A DNA stretch of 64,000 nucleotides, taken from positions 1 to 64,000 of the forward strand of contig NZ_VWXK01000012.1 of assembly GCF_011752565.1 (NCBI RefSeq), read 5' to 3'. Of this stretch, positions 17,396 to 27,882 are shown piece after piece. Made by a program: the position numbers and the translations under genes. Position 1 is the stretch's first letter, and every line of letters begins with the position of its first letter. A model generated the notes under the pieces. The model had not been told where the DNA came from. It made no database searches and saw only the letters and a program-made list of their open reading frames with translations. The DNA comes from Pantoea sp. Ap-967. Lineage in GTDB: Bacteria > Pseudomonadota > Gammaproteobacteria > Pseudomonadales > Pseudomonadaceae.

Positions 17396-19156
17396 TCAGT
17401 GCGAATGATCGCGGTTGTTTTCCAGCGTCTCCAGCAAGGCAATCTGCATCCGCGAATGCACGCGGATAAACCAGCGCCACAGCAGCGCCACCACGCCCGC
17501 CGCCACCACCGCGATAATCAGCAACAGTTCGCTGGTGGGCAGAATGCTCGCCGACAACGCCGACAGCAGCAGGAAGATCACCAGCAGCGACAGCAGGGGA
17601 ATCACCTCGGCCACCACGCGGCGCACACGTTGGGTATGCCGCCCAGCCATTTCCGGCTTCACCCCCATCTCCGCCAGCAGCATCGACAGCGCCTTGAGCT
17701 TGCGGTACGCCGCAATCAAAAATGGCAGCGACAGCAGCAACGCCGCGCCCCAGATCACCGCTTTTTGCTGGCTGACATCGGTGATCCACTGATTGAGCCA
17801 GGCACCGATACGCCCGGCAAAGTAACCGCCGCTGAAGAAGATGGCGATCACCAGTGCCAGGTTCACCCCCACCTGTAGCAGGATGCGCCGGATCATGGCC
17901 GCCAGCATCGCGCTTTCGCCTTGCGGCTGGATGTTGCGCAGCCACTCGCCATACAACGACAACACCCGCCCCAGGCGCCGTGGCATCACGTTGCCGAGTT
18001 TCTGCGACAACGGGTCGGCAGCGCGGATCAGGTACGGGGTCAACAACGTGGTGATGGCCGAAACAGCCACGGCGACGGGATAGAGGAAGTCGCTGGTGAC
18101 CTGCAGGGTCATCCCCAGCGCCGCGATGATGAAGGAAAATTCGCCAATCTGCGAAAGGCCCATGCCCACCCGCAGCGATGTGCGGCCATCGTTGCCGGCA
18201 ATGAAAGCACCCATGCCGCACGACAGCATCTTGCCCAGCACCACCGCCAGGGTGATCACCACGATCGGCCAGGCGTAGTCGACCAACACCTGGGGGTCGA
18301 TCATCAGGCCAATGGCAACGAAGAAGATGGCGCTGAACAGGTCGCGTACCGGCTCGATCAACCGCTCGATCTTCAGCAACTGGCGCGATTCCGCCATGAT
18401 CGCGCCAATCAGGAAGGCCCCCAGCACCATGCTGTACTCAAGCTTCACCACCAACAGGCAGAAGCCGAAGCACAGGCCGAGCACGGTGATCAGCAGCATC
18501 TCGTTGCTTTCGAACTTGGCCACGTAGGCCAATAGCCGCGGCACCAGCAGGATACCCACCACCAGGGCGACGATCATGAACAGCGAGAGCTTGCCGACCG
18601 TCGAGAACACCTCGCCCGAGCTGACCGTGCCGCTGACCGCGATGCCCGAGAGCAGCGCGATGATGCCGATACCGAGGATGTCCTCGACGATCAGCACGCC
18701 GAAGATCAGCTGGGCAAAGCGCTCGTTCTTCATTTTCAGGTCGTTCAGCGCCTTGACGATGATGGTGGTCGAGGAAATCGCCAGAATCGCGCCGAGGAAC
18801 AGCGAGTCCATGGTATTCCAGCCGAACCAGCGGCCGATCTCGAAACCGATCCAGATCATCAGGACGATTTCCAGGAACGCCGCAATGAATGCCGTGGCGC
18901 CCACCTTGAACAGCTTGCGCAGGCTGAATTCCAGGCCCAGGCAGAACATCAGGAAGATCACCCCGAGTTCGGCCAGGGTCTTAATCGTGTCTTCGTCGTG
19001 AATCAGGCCGAAGGGCGGGGTGTGCGGGCCGATGATGAAGCCTGCGACGATGTAGCCCAGCACCACGGGCTGCTTGAGGCGATGGAAAAGAATCGTCACC
19101 ACGCCGGCGACCAGCATGATCACTGCCAGGTCCTGGATGAAACTGATGGCATGCAT
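17396..19156 (-). CDS. CPA2-family monovalent cation:proton antiporter (KefB/YbaL-like, no RCK domain)
   Basis: 586 aa from the ATG at 19156, with AGGAG 9 nt upstream; a longer frame to 19240 lacks such a site. Around 12 membrane segments form a Na+/H+ exchanger domain (about 1-385: FGLIHDEDTIKTLAELGVIF, LGLEFSLRKL, FVAIGLMIDP, GLSQIGEFSFI). Typical KefB/YbaL proteins then carry a Rossmann TrkA-N domain. Here the C-terminal 200 residues instead hold two or three more hydrophobic segments and a His-containing tail (NNRDHSH). It probably exchanges K+ or Na+ for H+ across the inner membrane; the ion is unknown. Confidence 0.87.
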   Translation of the reverse strand: MHAISFIQDLAVIMLVAGVVTILFHRLKQPVVLGYIVAGFIIGPHTPPFGLIHDEDTIKTLAELGVIFLMFCLGLEFSLRKLFKVGATAFIAAFLEIVLMIWIGFEIGRWFGWNTMDSLFLGAILAISSTTIIVKALNDLKMKNERFAQLIFGVLIVEDILGIGIIALLSGIAVSGTVSSGEVFSTVGKLSLFMIVALVVGILLVPRLLAYVAKFESNEMLLITVLGLCFGFCLLVVKLEYSMVLGAFLIGAIMAESRQLLKIERLIEPVRDLFSAIFFVAIGLMIDPQVLVDYAWPIVVITLAVVLGKMLSCGMGAFIAGNDGRTSLRVGMGLSQIGEFSFIIAALGMTLQVTSDFLYPVAVAVSAITTLLTPYLIRAADPLSQKLGNVMPRRLGRVLSLYGEWLRNIQPQGESAMLAAMIRRILLQVGVNLALVIAIFFSGGYFAGRIGAWLNQWITDVSQQKAVIWGAALLLSLPFLIAAYRKLKALSMLLAEMGVKPEMAGRHTQRVRRVVAEVIPLLSLLVIFLLLSALSASILPTSELLLIIAVVAAGVVALLWRWFIRVHSRMQIALLETLENNRDHSH

Positions 19157-19438
19157 GGCGCGATACTCCTTTTCGACGTTGCGGGATGCCCAGGCAGACC
19201 GCTCCTCTGCCAAGGCAAGCCGAGCGAGCAGCGAGTACATACTGTATTAAGTGCAGGAAAGCCCATGTTGCATGGGCGTACTCAGGTTAACATCGCACCC
19301 CGCCGCAAAAAGCCGGTGCAATATGCAGAAACAGATCGGCTGATCAGCCGCCTGTGATGACGCAATCGGCGTGACCATGGAACGGCGGCCAACGTCCCGT
19401 AAACCAGGAAGGCAAACCTTCAAAGAGGGGAAACAGAA

Positions 19439-19978
19439 GTGTCTGCAGATACCCGCCCCGATTCAGCGCAACCAAACCGTGAGCACACTATGGAACCTGG
19501 AAACGCCCAGCTGAGCATGACCGTCCTGATGACCCCGGACATGGCCAACTTCTCTGGCAACGTACATGGCGGCACCTTGCTCAAGTACCTGGACGAAGTG
19601 GCCTATGCCTGCGCCAGCCGCTATGCCGGCAGTTACGTGGTAACCCTGTCGGTCGACCAGGTGATCTTCCGCGAGCCGGTGCATGTTGGCGAACTGGTGA
19701 CCTTCCTGGCGTCGGTCAACTACACCGGCAACACCTCCATGGAGGTAGGTATCAAGGTGGTGACCGAAAACATCCGCGAGCGCTCGGTGCGCCATTCCAA
19801 CAGCTGCTTCTTCACCATGGTCGCCGTCGATGACAACCGCCGCCCGGTGCCGGTGCCGCCGCGCCAGCCGCAATCGAGCGAAGAGAAGCGCCGCTTCCTG
19901 CAAGGCCAGCAGCGCCGCCAGATTCGCCAGGAACTGGAAAAGCGCTACCAGGACCTGAAAGCCGACGAAGCGGTTTAA
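19439..19978 (+). CDS. Acyl-CoA thioesterase (hotdog fold, YciA-like)
   Basis: 179 aa from a GTG at 19439, chosen because GAGGGG lies 8 nt upstream. An ATG at 19490 ([10 protein letters not shown]) would give 162 aa and matches the family start better, but has no clear Shine-Dalgarno. The hotdog core is clear: [21 protein letters not shown] with the conserved Asn-His-Gly-Gly region and catalytic acidic residue, then [18 protein letters not shown]. It hydrolyses acyl-CoA to the free acid. The C-terminus is basic and Gln/Arg-rich. Convergent with pdxY; the two stop codons share the palindrome TTAA. Confidence 0.9.
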   Translation: MSADTRPDSAQPNREHTMEPGNAQLSMTVLMTPDMANFSGNVHGGTLLKYLDEVAYACASRYAGSYVVTLSVDQVIFREPVHVGELVTFLASVNYTGNTSMEVGIKVVTENIRERSVRHSNSCFFTMVAVDDNRRPVPVPPRQPQSSEEKRRFLQGQQRRQIRQELEKRYQDLKADEAV

Positions 19979-20847
19979 CCCGCCAGGCGCTGCGCCTCGA
20001 AGCGCACGCGCGGGTGGGCGATGCGATCCTGGGCCCGCACCAGCTGCAACTCGTAGCTGGTGCAGGCCTGGGTTTCCAGCAGCACTTCATGCACAGCTGC
20101 AGCCGTGAACTCGAATGCCTGCACCCAGCTGTCGCCCAGCAGCACGCGGGCCAGGAACAGCCCCGAGGTGAGGTCGCCCACGCCCACGGGCTGGCGCGGG
20201 AAGGCCAGCAACGGGCGGCGCAGGTGCCAGCTCTGGTCCGCGGTGACCAGCAGCATTTCGAAGGTGTTCGCGTCGCGCCCTGGGTAGGCCAGGTGCTTGA
20301 CCAGCACCACCTGCGGGCCACGCGCCAGCAAGCTGCGGGCCATGCCGACGCAATCCTCCAGCGACTGCGCGCGGCGGCCGCAGAAACTGTCAAGCTCCAG
20401 CTGGTTGGGGCACAGGATGTCAGCCTTGGCCACGGCCTGCTCAAGCAGGAACTCGCTGACCTCCTGGGGCACGATGCAGCCTTTCTCGGCGTGCCCCATC
20501 ACCGGGTCGCACAGGTACAGCGCCTTGGGGTTCACCGCCTTGATTCGCTCGACCCCCGCAAGGATCGCCCGGCCCTGCTCGGCGCTGCCCAGGTAGCCGG
20601 AGAGCACGGCATCGCAGTGGCCCAGCTCACCGATATTGGAAATACCTTCCACCAACGCAGGAATTTGCGCAGGCGCGAGCACATCGCCCGCCCACTGGCC
20701 ATACTGAGTGTGATTGGAGAACTGCACGGTGTTGAGTGGCCAGACATTGACCCCGATACGCTGCATGGGAAACACCGCGGCGCTGTTGCCGGCGTGGCCG
20801 AAGACCACGTGGGACTGAATGGCGAGCAGGTGCGGGGTACGTTTCAT
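19975..20847 (-). CDS. pdxY: Pyridoxal kinase
   Basis: 290 aa from the ATG at 20847 ([20 protein letters not shown]); the frame continues upstream to 20967 without a better start. Family motifs: [11 protein letters not shown] at the N-terminus, [23 protein letters not shown] and the ribokinase-like [15 protein letters not shown] with the catalytic Asp. It phosphorylates pyridoxal to PLP in the vitamin B6 salvage pathway. The length fits PdxY (about 287 aa). Single-gene unit divergent from the DUF3301 gene. Confidence 0.93.
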   Translation of the reverse strand: MKRTPHLLAIQSHVVFGHAGNSAAVFPMQRIGVNVWPLNTVQFSNHTQYGQWAGDVLAPAQIPALVEGISNIGELGHCDAVLSGYLGSAEQGRAILAGVERIKAVNPKALYLCDPVMGHAEKGCIVPQEVSEFLLEQAVAKADILCPNQLELDSFCGRRAQSLEDCVGMARSLLARGPQVVLVKHLAYPGRDANTFEMLLVTADQSWHLRRPLLAFPRQPVGVGDLTSGLFLARVLLGDSWVQAFEFTAAAVHEVLLETQACTSYELQLVRAQDRIAHPRVRFEAQRLAG

Positions 20848-20967
20848 ACAGGCGTTTTCCAAAACGGTTTCAAGGATTGTGCGTCGCGCAGTATGAACTC
20901 GATTGCCACCTGTACGACAGACCAGGGACGCAGTTAAGCTGATTCCATCTGTTTGGAGCATACGCAA

Positions 20968-21360
20968 ATGTTGACCCTGGAGAATCTCTTCGTCCTGATG
21001 GTATTGGGCACGGCAGGCGCCTGGTTATGGCATAACCACGGGCTGCGCGAGAAGGCCCTTGAGCGGGTCAAACAGCACTGCGCCAAACTGGACCTGGAAC
21101 TGCTCGACGACGCGGTGGCGCTCAAGCGCATCGGTTTCATCCGCGATGCCAATGGCCGCAAGCGCCTGGCCCGTGTGTATGGGTTCGAGTTCACGGTCAC
21201 CGGGGAGCAACGCCACCCCGGCACCGTGACCCAGTTCGGCGCCCATAGCATGCAGATCGAGCTGGCGCCCTACCCGTTCGAGATCAAGACCCCGCCCCGC
21301 GCCGACAATGTGATCGAGATGCAACAGTGGCGGCAGGAACACAACCGCTGGCGGAACTGA
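20968..21360 (+). CDS. DUF3301 domain-containing protein
   Basis: 130 aa from the ATG at 20968, with GGAG 9 nt upstream. One N-terminal membrane anchor ([18 protein letters not shown], about residues 4-21) is followed by a basic cytoplasmic domain with [15 protein letters not shown] and a conserved middle of the form [20 protein letters not shown]3301 proteins are common in gamma-proteobacteria and uncharacterised. The previous in-frame TTG lies inside the ribosome-binding site region and is rejected. Confidence 0.85.
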   Translation: MLTLENLFVLMVLGTAGAWLWHNHGLREKALERVKQHCAKLDLELLDDAVALKRIGFIRDANGRKRLARVYGFEFTVTGEQRHPGTVTQFGAHSMQIELAPYPFEIKTPPRADNVIEMQQWRQEHNRWRN

Positions 21361-21381
21361 AACCGTGCGGGCTGCGGTGCG

Positions 21382-21453
21382 GCCCATCGCGACCTCTGCT
21401 CGCTCCTACCAGCCCTGCGCAACACCCCGTAGGAGCGAGCGCAGCTCGCGATC
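21382..21453. repeat. Inverted REP pair (CGAGCAGAGCTCG class)
   Basis: CCCATCGCGACCTCTGCTCG... (21382-21410) and GTAGGAGCGAGCGCAGCTCG... (from 21429) between convergent genes. Confidence 0.87.
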
Positions 21454-21498
21454 ACCGGCAAGGCCGGTGCCATACAACCCCGAGCAGTTTTCAGGCGC

Positions 21499-22470
21499 TC
21501 AGGGGGTCAGGCAATCAGCCAACCCTTCCATCAAAGCTTGCTGCGGCTGCGCTTGCCCGAAAATTAGCTCGACCCGCGAGTCCTTGCGCCAGTCACTTGG
21601 CTGCCACAGCCCCAACTCCCCTCTCAAGCCATTGAATGACTGCCAACCCTCGCTGCTGTGGATAACTCCCTTGGCACGCGCCCATGGCCACGCCTTGAGA
21701 AATGCCAGCAAGCGCTGTGGATCAAATTGCCGACTGGGGTGCCAGCGCCAGCCGATGCTCCAGCCCCCCTCACCCTCTCCCACTGAACACATCGGCTGGG
21801 ATGGATCTATCCACAGGGCCTCAGGCGCTGTGGATAGCCTTTCCTCCAACCATTTATTCACAGAAACGTCATCAAACTGACTTGTGGATGAAACTGGCAG
21901 CGATTCGAGATCGACCAAGCCCTGCCGGGCCCAAACCCTGTGGATAGATGAAAACTTGTTATTTATCAACAACTTAATATCTTCGTCCACAACGTCGGCT
22001 TTATTCAGCACAAGCAACGCTGCAGCGTCCAGGGCTTGCTGTTGAGAGGCCGGCAATGGCTCCCCTCTGGCCAGCGCCTGGGCGTCGAGTACCATCACCA
22101 AAGGCTGGACCGCCAGCACCCCGATCCACGGCACAGCCCGCAGTTGGTTCAATAGCTGCAAAGGGTGGCCCAACCCTGAAGGCTCGATGAACAACCGGTC
22201 GGGGCGCGCCTTGCGCAGTAGCCGCCCCAACCCGACCTGGAAGGGCGTGCCGTTGACGCAGCACAGGCAGCCCCCCGCCACTTCAGCGATGGCGATACCG
22301 TCCTCATCGCGGCTGAGCAGTGCCGCGTCCAGGCCAACCTGGCCGAATTCATTGACCAATACGGCCCAACGTTCACCAGCCGGGCGCTGGGCCATCAACT
22401 GCTGGATCAAACTGGTCTTGCCCGCGCCCAGGGGGCCGGCGATGACATGGGTGGGGATGTTCTGCAGCAT
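21499..22470 (-). CDS. CobW/COG0523-family GTPase (YjiA-like)
   Basis: 323 aa from the ATG at 22470 (MLQNIPTHVIAGPLG). Walker A GPLGAGKT at residues 12-19, the metal-binding CxCC motif (C68-L-C70-C71 in GGCLCCVNG), the Walker B-like FIEPSGLGHP and the NKAD specificity motif. COG0523 G3E GTPases chaperone metals, here probably zinc because it follows DUF1826 and the ZigA-like gene in a leftward, apparently Zur-controlled unit. The C-terminal CobW_C domain is present but divergent. The coding DNA carries many DnaA-box-like sequences and more A/T than its neighbours. Confidence 0.88.
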   Translation of the reverse strand: MLQNIPTHVIAGPLGAGKTSLIQQLMAQRPAGERWAVLVNEFGQVGLDAALLSRDEDGIAIAEVAGGCLCCVNGTPFQVGLGRLLRKARPDRLFIEPSGLGHPLQLLNQLRAVPWIGVLAVQPLVMVLDAQALARGEPLPASQQQALDAAALLVLNKADVVDEDIKLLINNKFSSIHRVWARQGLVDLESLPVSSTSQFDDVSVNKWLEERLSTAPEALWIDPSQPMCSVGEGEGGWSIGWRWHPSRQFDPQRLLAFLKAWPWARAKGVIHSSEGWQSFNGLRGELGLWQPSDWRKDSRVELIFGQAQPQQALMEGLADCLTP

Positions 22471-22509
22471 GCAAGCACTACCAGGCGAATTTCCCCTCAC
22501 TATGCCCCG

Positions 22510-23132
22510 TCAGGCCAACCAGTCAAGGCTGAGCAGCAGGCGCCTCCGGTCACCGGGTGGCGAGCGGTGGATAAGTCCCGCGCCCTCGTTGCCCAGCCAT
22601 TTTTCGCCCTTGAGCACCGCCACGTCGCCGGCCTGCAAGGTACGAATGTTATCCACAGGCGCTGGCGCAAGGTGCAAGCCCACCCGCTCTATCGCGCCTT
22701 CCTCAAGCCACTCGCTACCAGGGCCGGCGTACGTGGTCAGCAAGCGCAGCGGCACGTTATCCACATGGAAACGCGGGCACATGGCGCCTTGCAGTACCCG
22801 CAGGCGCAGGCCGACCCGGCGTGCGCCAAGCAGGCAGGTGTAGGCCGAGATCAACCATTTCACATCTGCGACGAAGCTCTCGTAGCCGTGCAGATCCGCA
22901 GCCTCGGCCAGCAAACCCGGCAGCAAAGGCGGCTCGTGCTCATTCACATCCAGCACGCGCTGGTCGGCCAATGTCTGGCCGAGGCTGATCGCCAGGGTGG
23001 CGAAGTCCTCCAGCTGGGCCGGCAGGCGGCGCTCCCACACGGCCAAGTTGACGCCATCCTGGAAAATTTCGGTCAGCGTTCTAGGTGAGTCGCCATGCAC
23101 CTGGCGGATATCCACAGGCTGTAACGCGAAGT

Positions 23133-23136
<4 letters not shown>
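22510..23136 (-). CDS. DUF1826 domain-containing protein
   Basis: 208 aa from the ATG at 23136, which overlaps the upstream gene's TGA (ATGA) and has GAGGAG upstream; translational coupling is likely. DUF1826 features: the N-terminal [16 protein letters not shown], the central [20 protein letters not shown] and the C-terminal [18 protein letters not shown]. The His-x-Asp and later His-Arg-Ser-Pro residues resemble a metal-binding cupin or Fe/2OG-like arrangement, but this is a guess. DUF1826 genes are repeatedly found beside COG0523 GTPases in zinc-responsive clusters. Exact function unknown. Confidence 0.85.
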
Positions 23137-24341
<1,205 letters not shown>

Positions 24342-24388
24342 GGCGAAATCTCTTCAGGCGAGCGCATTCGAAACGATGCATTGCATAA

Positions 24389-24403
24389 TGTTATAAAGTA
24401 ACA
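24389..24403. promoter_or_regulatory. Zur-like operator in a divergent zinc-locus promoter
   Basis: TGTTATAAAGTAACA, an inverted repeat TGTTA-N5-TAACA that fits the gamma-proteobacterial Zur pattern (GTTATAATATAAC type). It sits between the ZigA-like gene (start 24341) and the rightward small-protein/folE2 pair (start 24453), 48-50 bp from each. Confidence 0.78.
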
Positions 24404-24452
24404 ATACAATTTCGCCAAGTCGTACTCGTCGGATGAGTACCCGGAGATTGAA

Positions 24453-24833
24453 ATGAACCTGTTCCGCGCTGCCTTGTGTTTGACGCTCGTCGCGCCCGCA
24501 TCCGTACTCGCCATGCCCCAGGCCAGCACGCTGGCGCTGTGCACGCGCAGTGCAACACTGCTGGCCTGCCAGGATCGCCATGGCAGCTACTACAGCGTGC
24601 GCACCGAAGGCAGCCATTTCTACTTGCGTGGTTTCGACAGTGCGACCCGCCGCCTGTGGGCGCAAACCAATAGCCGCTATGGCTCGCTGACCTTCTTCAC
24701 CGGCCTGGCCAGCGATGGTGAAGCCTGGGTGGGATATAGCCGCCGCGTTGGCTGGACCACGCTGAACCGCGTATCCAGTTCCAGTGGCCAACGTTTCAAC
24801 CTGCACTGCAGCCTGCTTGGCGGCTGCCGCTGA
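24453..24833 (+). CDS. Small secreted hypothetical protein in the zinc locus
   Basis: 126 aa with a clear signal peptide (MNLFRAALCLTLVAPASVLA, then MPQAS). The mature part is about 105 residues with four cysteines (CTRS, LLACQD, LHCSLLGGC), suggesting two disulfides, and is rich in Tyr, Ser and Arg. I do not recognise a family. It starts 49 bp from the Zur-like box and ends 24 bp before folE2, so it is probably co-transcribed and zinc-regulated. A periplasmic role during zinc limitation is inferred from context only. Confidence 0.8.
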   Translation: MNLFRAALCLTLVAPASVLAMPQASTLALCTRSATLLACQDRHGSYYSVRTEGSHFYLRGFDSATRRLWAQTNSRYGSLTFFTGLASDGEAWVGYSRRVGWTTLNRVSSSSGQRFNLHCSLLGGCR

Positions 24834-24857
24834 CGCTTCCCTGACCTGGTATTTCTG

Positions 24858-25745
24858 ATGACTAGCCTGCTGCTCCCCGACATCGCCGCCCAGCCCCAAC
24901 AACACACCACGCCCCTGAACTGGGTTGGTATGTGCGGCATCGCCTTGCCTGTACAAATGGATGGGCGCAATGTAGCGGCCATGGCCGATGCCGGCGTCAG
25001 CCTGGTGGATGGCAGCGCGCGCGGCATTCACATGTCTCGCCTGTACCTGGCACTAGAGTCGCTGGAACATCAGCCACTGAGCCCAACGGCCATTCGCAAC
25101 TTGCTGGCGACCTTTCTCGCCAGCCACGAAGGGCTTTCTTCGGCTGCGTACCTGCGCCTTTCCTTCCAGCACTTGCTGAAGCGACCTGCCCTGATTAGCC
25201 CACTGGCCGGCTGGAAAAGCTATGCGGTAACGGTAGATGCCAAGCTAGAAAATGAAATGTTCCACGTGGAACTATCGGTAAGCGTGCCCTATTCGTCGAC
25301 TTGCCCATGCTCTGCTGCGCTGGCCCGGCAGTTGATTCAGCAGCAGTTCCTGGCAGATTTCACAACGCCTACGCTAGACCGTAGCCAAGTACTCGATTGG
25401 TTGGGCAGTAGCCAAGGCATCGTGGCAACGCCCCATAGCCAACGCAGCCAGGCAGCGGTGCAGGTGCGCTTGCGCTCGGATGAACAGGGGCTGCCAGTCA
25501 CTGGCTTGATCGACACCATTGAGGCCAGCCTGGGCACTGCCGTGCAAACCGCTGTGAAACGTGCAGACGAACAAGCCTTCGCCTTGGCCAACGGGCAGAA
25601 CCTGATGTTCTGTGAAGACGCCGCGCGACGCCTGCATCAGTCGCTGCGACAGCTTGAATGGGCCACGGCCTTCAACCTGCGCGTGGAACATGCAGAGAGC
25701 CTGCATGCCCACGATGCGGTCGCCAGCAGCCAGTGGCAGTGGTGA
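24858..25745 (+). CDS. folE2: GTP cyclohydrolase FolE2 (type IB)
   Basis: 295 aa. FolE2 signatures: NWVGMCGI with C26, SARGIHMSRLY with H59, and PYSSTCPCSAAL with C149 and C151. The enzyme converts GTP to dihydroneopterin triphosphate for folate synthesis and can use metals other than zinc, so bacteria induce it when the zinc enzyme FolE1 fails. The position beside a Zur-like box and COG0523 GTPases fits that role. Codons 134-139 contain a 15/16 match to the ParB site parS. Confidence 0.95.
   Translation: MTSLLLPDIAAQPQQHTTPLNWVGMCGIALPVQMDGRNVAAMADAGVSLVDGSARGIHMSRLYLALESLEHQPLSPTAIRNLLATFLASHEGLSSAAYLRLSFQHLLKRPALISPLAGWKSYAVTVDAKLENEMFHVELSVSVPYSSTCPCSAALARQLIQQQFLADFTTPTLDRSQVLDWLGSSQGIVATPHSQRSQAAVQVRLRSDEQGLPVTGLIDTIEASLGTAVQTAVKRADEQAFALANGQNLMFCEDAARRLHQSLRQLEWATAFNLRVEHAESLHAHDAVASSQWQW
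25258..25273. promoter_or_regulatory. parS: parS-like site inside folE2
   Basis: TGTTCCACGTGGAACT, matching the consensus TGTTCCACGTGGAACA at 15 of 16 positions. It lies about 36 kb from the two parS sites in recF. It encodes Phe-His-Val-Glu within FolE2. Confidence 0.7.
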
Positions 25746-25748
25746 GGC

Positions 25749-26276
25749 TTAGGTTCGAGGTTTGACGGTGCCACAGTCGCTGCCCAGCCATACCGCGCGA
25801 GTGTTCATGCTGCCTTGCTGCTGAACACCGGAGGCATTGACCGTGCCGTTGACCTGGGTAGTGAACTCCTTGTCGCTGAGAAAGGTCGCTTGGCCGGTGC
25901 CTTGGGCTTTCGGGCAGCTGAACTGGAACTTCCAGACATTGCCCGTGCGGTCGGTAATTTTCTGCGTGCAACCCGACTTCGGGTCCTGCAGCGGGATGTC
26001 ATTGGTTTTCACCTGCTCCGGCGTCAGGCATGAACGAACGCCATTGCCACCGATGGATACGCCCTGGTTGGCCAACGCGCCCTCCATCATCGCCCGCTGC
26101 TCGGGCGGCAGATTCTTCAATTGCCCTAGGATGAACTGCATGTCCGGCAGCGGCTTGCCGTCGACCTGCATGTTGCTGGTGGTCAGTTCCCACAACCCAG
26201 GTTGCAACATCTGCGCATGCACCAGCGGGCTGCCCAGGCCAAGGGCCAAAGCCAACAGTGGCAGACGAATCTTCAT
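25749..26276 (-). CDS. DUF3617 domain-containing periplasmic protein
   Basis: 175 aa from the ATG at 26276, with GAGGAG 9 nt upstream. A signal peptide (MKIRLPLLALALGLGSPLVHA) precedes the DUF3617 domain, which begins QMLQPGLWELTTS. It has the conserved cysteines in VRSCLTPEQ, KSGCTQKI and FSCPKAQG, and a final SDCGTVKP. The domain occurs in many proteobacterial secreted proteins of unknown function. Ends 3 bp from the convergent folE2 stop. Confidence 0.88.
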   Translation of the reverse strand: MKIRLPLLALALGLGSPLVHAQMLQPGLWELTTSNMQVDGKPLPDMQFILGQLKNLPPEQRAMMEGALANQGVSIGGNGVRSCLTPEQVKTNDIPLQDPKSGCTQKITDRTGNVWKFQFSCPKAQGTGQATFLSDKEFTTQVNGTVNASGVQQQGSMNTRAVWLGSDCGTVKPRT

Positions 26277-26406
26277 GAACGAACGCTCCTCGAAAAAACC
26301 GGCCACAGGCCGGGTTGTGCCTTAGACGCCAAATCCGCTTTCAGGTTGCAAGGCGGGCCTGGAACGTGTTCTGTTATCCGCTGTGTACTCGGCAAGCAGG
26401 ATGCGT

Positions 26407-27846
26407 ATGGATTACCACAGCCCCTACTTCTTCGGCTACGTGCTCGGCTTCATTCACTTGCTTGGCATCATCGCTGCGCTGCATGCGGTGTTCACCGTGC
26501 GCACCGCCCAGGGCGCAATCGCCTGGGCCATGTCGCTGTTTTTCATTCCGTACTTCACCCTGATTCCCTACCTGATCTTCGGCGCTCGCTCGTTCTACGC
26601 CTATATCCAGGCGCGTCGCCAGGCCAACCAGGAAATGCACGTGGCCATGGCCAACCTCAACTGGCGGCCCTGGGTGGAGGAAGCGCTGGCTGCGCGCCAA
26701 TCACAAAGCTATGTGGCCCTGCGCGCCATGCCCAAGCTCAGCCGCATGCCCTGCCTGGCCAACAACCAAGTGAAGCTGCTGGTTAACGGCAAGGCCACCT
26801 TCGATGCGATTTTCGCCGCAATCGAGCAGGCGCGCGAAGCGGTGCTGGTGCAGTTTTTCATCATTCATGACGACACCCTAGGCAAGGCATTGCAGCAGTT
26901 GCTGCTGCGCAAAGCAGCCGAGGGTGTGAAGGTGTTCGTGCTGTATGACCGGGTTGGCAGCCATGCCTTGCCCGCCAGCTACAGCCAGGCGTTGCGCGAC
27001 GGTGGCGTGCAGGTTCATGCCTTCGCCACTCGCCGCGGCTGGTTCAACCGCTTCCAGGTCAACTTCCGCAACCACCGCAAGATCGTCGTGGTCGACGGCC
27101 TGGTGGGCTTCATTGGTGGGCACAATGTGGGCGACGAATACCTTGGCCAGCGCCCGCCCCTGGCCCCCTGGCGCGATACCCATGTGCAGATTGGCGGCCC
27201 GGTACTGGCTTGCCTGCAGGAGTCGTTCGCCGAAGACTGGTACTGGGCCACACGCCAACTGCCGCCGCTGATTCTGCCGGACACCTATGCCGACGACGGG
27301 GTGCTCTGCCAAGCCTTGGCAAGCGGCCCGGCCGACCCACAGGAAACCTGCTCGCTGTTCTTCCTGGAAGCCATCCACTCAGCCAACCATCGCGTCTGGA
27401 TCACCAGCCCGTACTTCATTCCCGATGAGGCCATCTTCGCGGCCCTGCGCCTGGCCGTATTGCGCGGGGTGGATGTGCGGGTGCTGATCCCGTCCCGCCC
27501 GGACCACAGGATCGTCTATGCGGCCTCCAGCCTGTTCGCCTTCGAGGCAGTGCGTGCGGGGGTGAGGATGTTCCGCTACCAGCCTGGGTTCCTGCACCAG
27601 AAAGTGGTGCTGGTGGATGACGAGGTCAGCGCCATCGGCAGTGCCAACCTGGACAACCGCTCGTTCCGCCTGAACTTCGAAATCACCCTGCTGACCGTCG
27701 ACAAGCTGTTTGCCGACCAGGTCGAGGCCATGTTGCTGGAAGACTTCGAACAGGCCCGGGAGATCACGGCAGAAGACAGCCGCGACACCCATCGCATTCA
27801 ACAACTGGGGATGCGCATTGCGCGCCTGATCTCCCCCATCCTGTAA
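26407..27846 (+). CDS. clsA: Cardiolipin synthase A
   Basis: 479 aa from the ATG at 26407 ([17 protein letters not shown]). An ATG at 26401 and a GTG at 26383 are in frame, but the AGG before 26407 and the familiar length favour this start. Two N-terminal membrane segments precede two phospholipase-D HKD motifs: [19 protein letters not shown] and [20 protein letters not shown]. It condenses two phosphatidylglycerols into cardiolipin and glycerol at the inner membrane. It is followed by a bidirectional terminator shared with cfaB, another membrane-lipid gene. Confidence 0.94.
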   Translation: MDYHSPYFFGYVLGFIHLLGIIAALHAVFTVRTAQGAIAWAMSLFFIPYFTLIPYLIFGARSFYAYIQARRQANQEMHVAMANLNWRPWVEEALAARQSQSYVALRAMPKLSRMPCLANNQVKLLVNGKATFDAIFAAIEQAREAVLVQFFIIHDDTLGKALQQLLLRKAAEGVKVFVLYDRVGSHALPASYSQALRDGGVQVHAFATRRGWFNRFQVNFRNHRKIVVVDGLVGFIGGHNVGDEYLGQRPPLAPWRDTHVQIGGPVLACLQESFAEDWYWATRQLPPLILPDTYADDGVLCQALASGPADPQETCSLFFLEAIHSANHRVWITSPYFIPDEAIFAALRLAVLRGVDVRVLIPSRPDHRIVYAASSLFAFEAVRAGVRMFRYQPGFLHQKVVLVDDEVSAIGSANLDNRSFRLNFEITLLTVDKLFADQVEAMLLEDFEQAREITAEDSRDTHRIQQLGMRIARLISPIL

Positions 27847-27849
27847 ATG

Positions 27850-27879
27850 AAGAAGGGGCCGCAAGTGCGGCCCCTTCTT
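27850..27879. terminator. Bidirectional terminator between clsA and cfaB
   Basis: AAGAAGGGGCCGC-AAGT-GCGGCCCCTTCTT, a perfect 13-bp stem between the convergent stops. Confidence 0.9.
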
Positions 27880-27882
27880 TAT

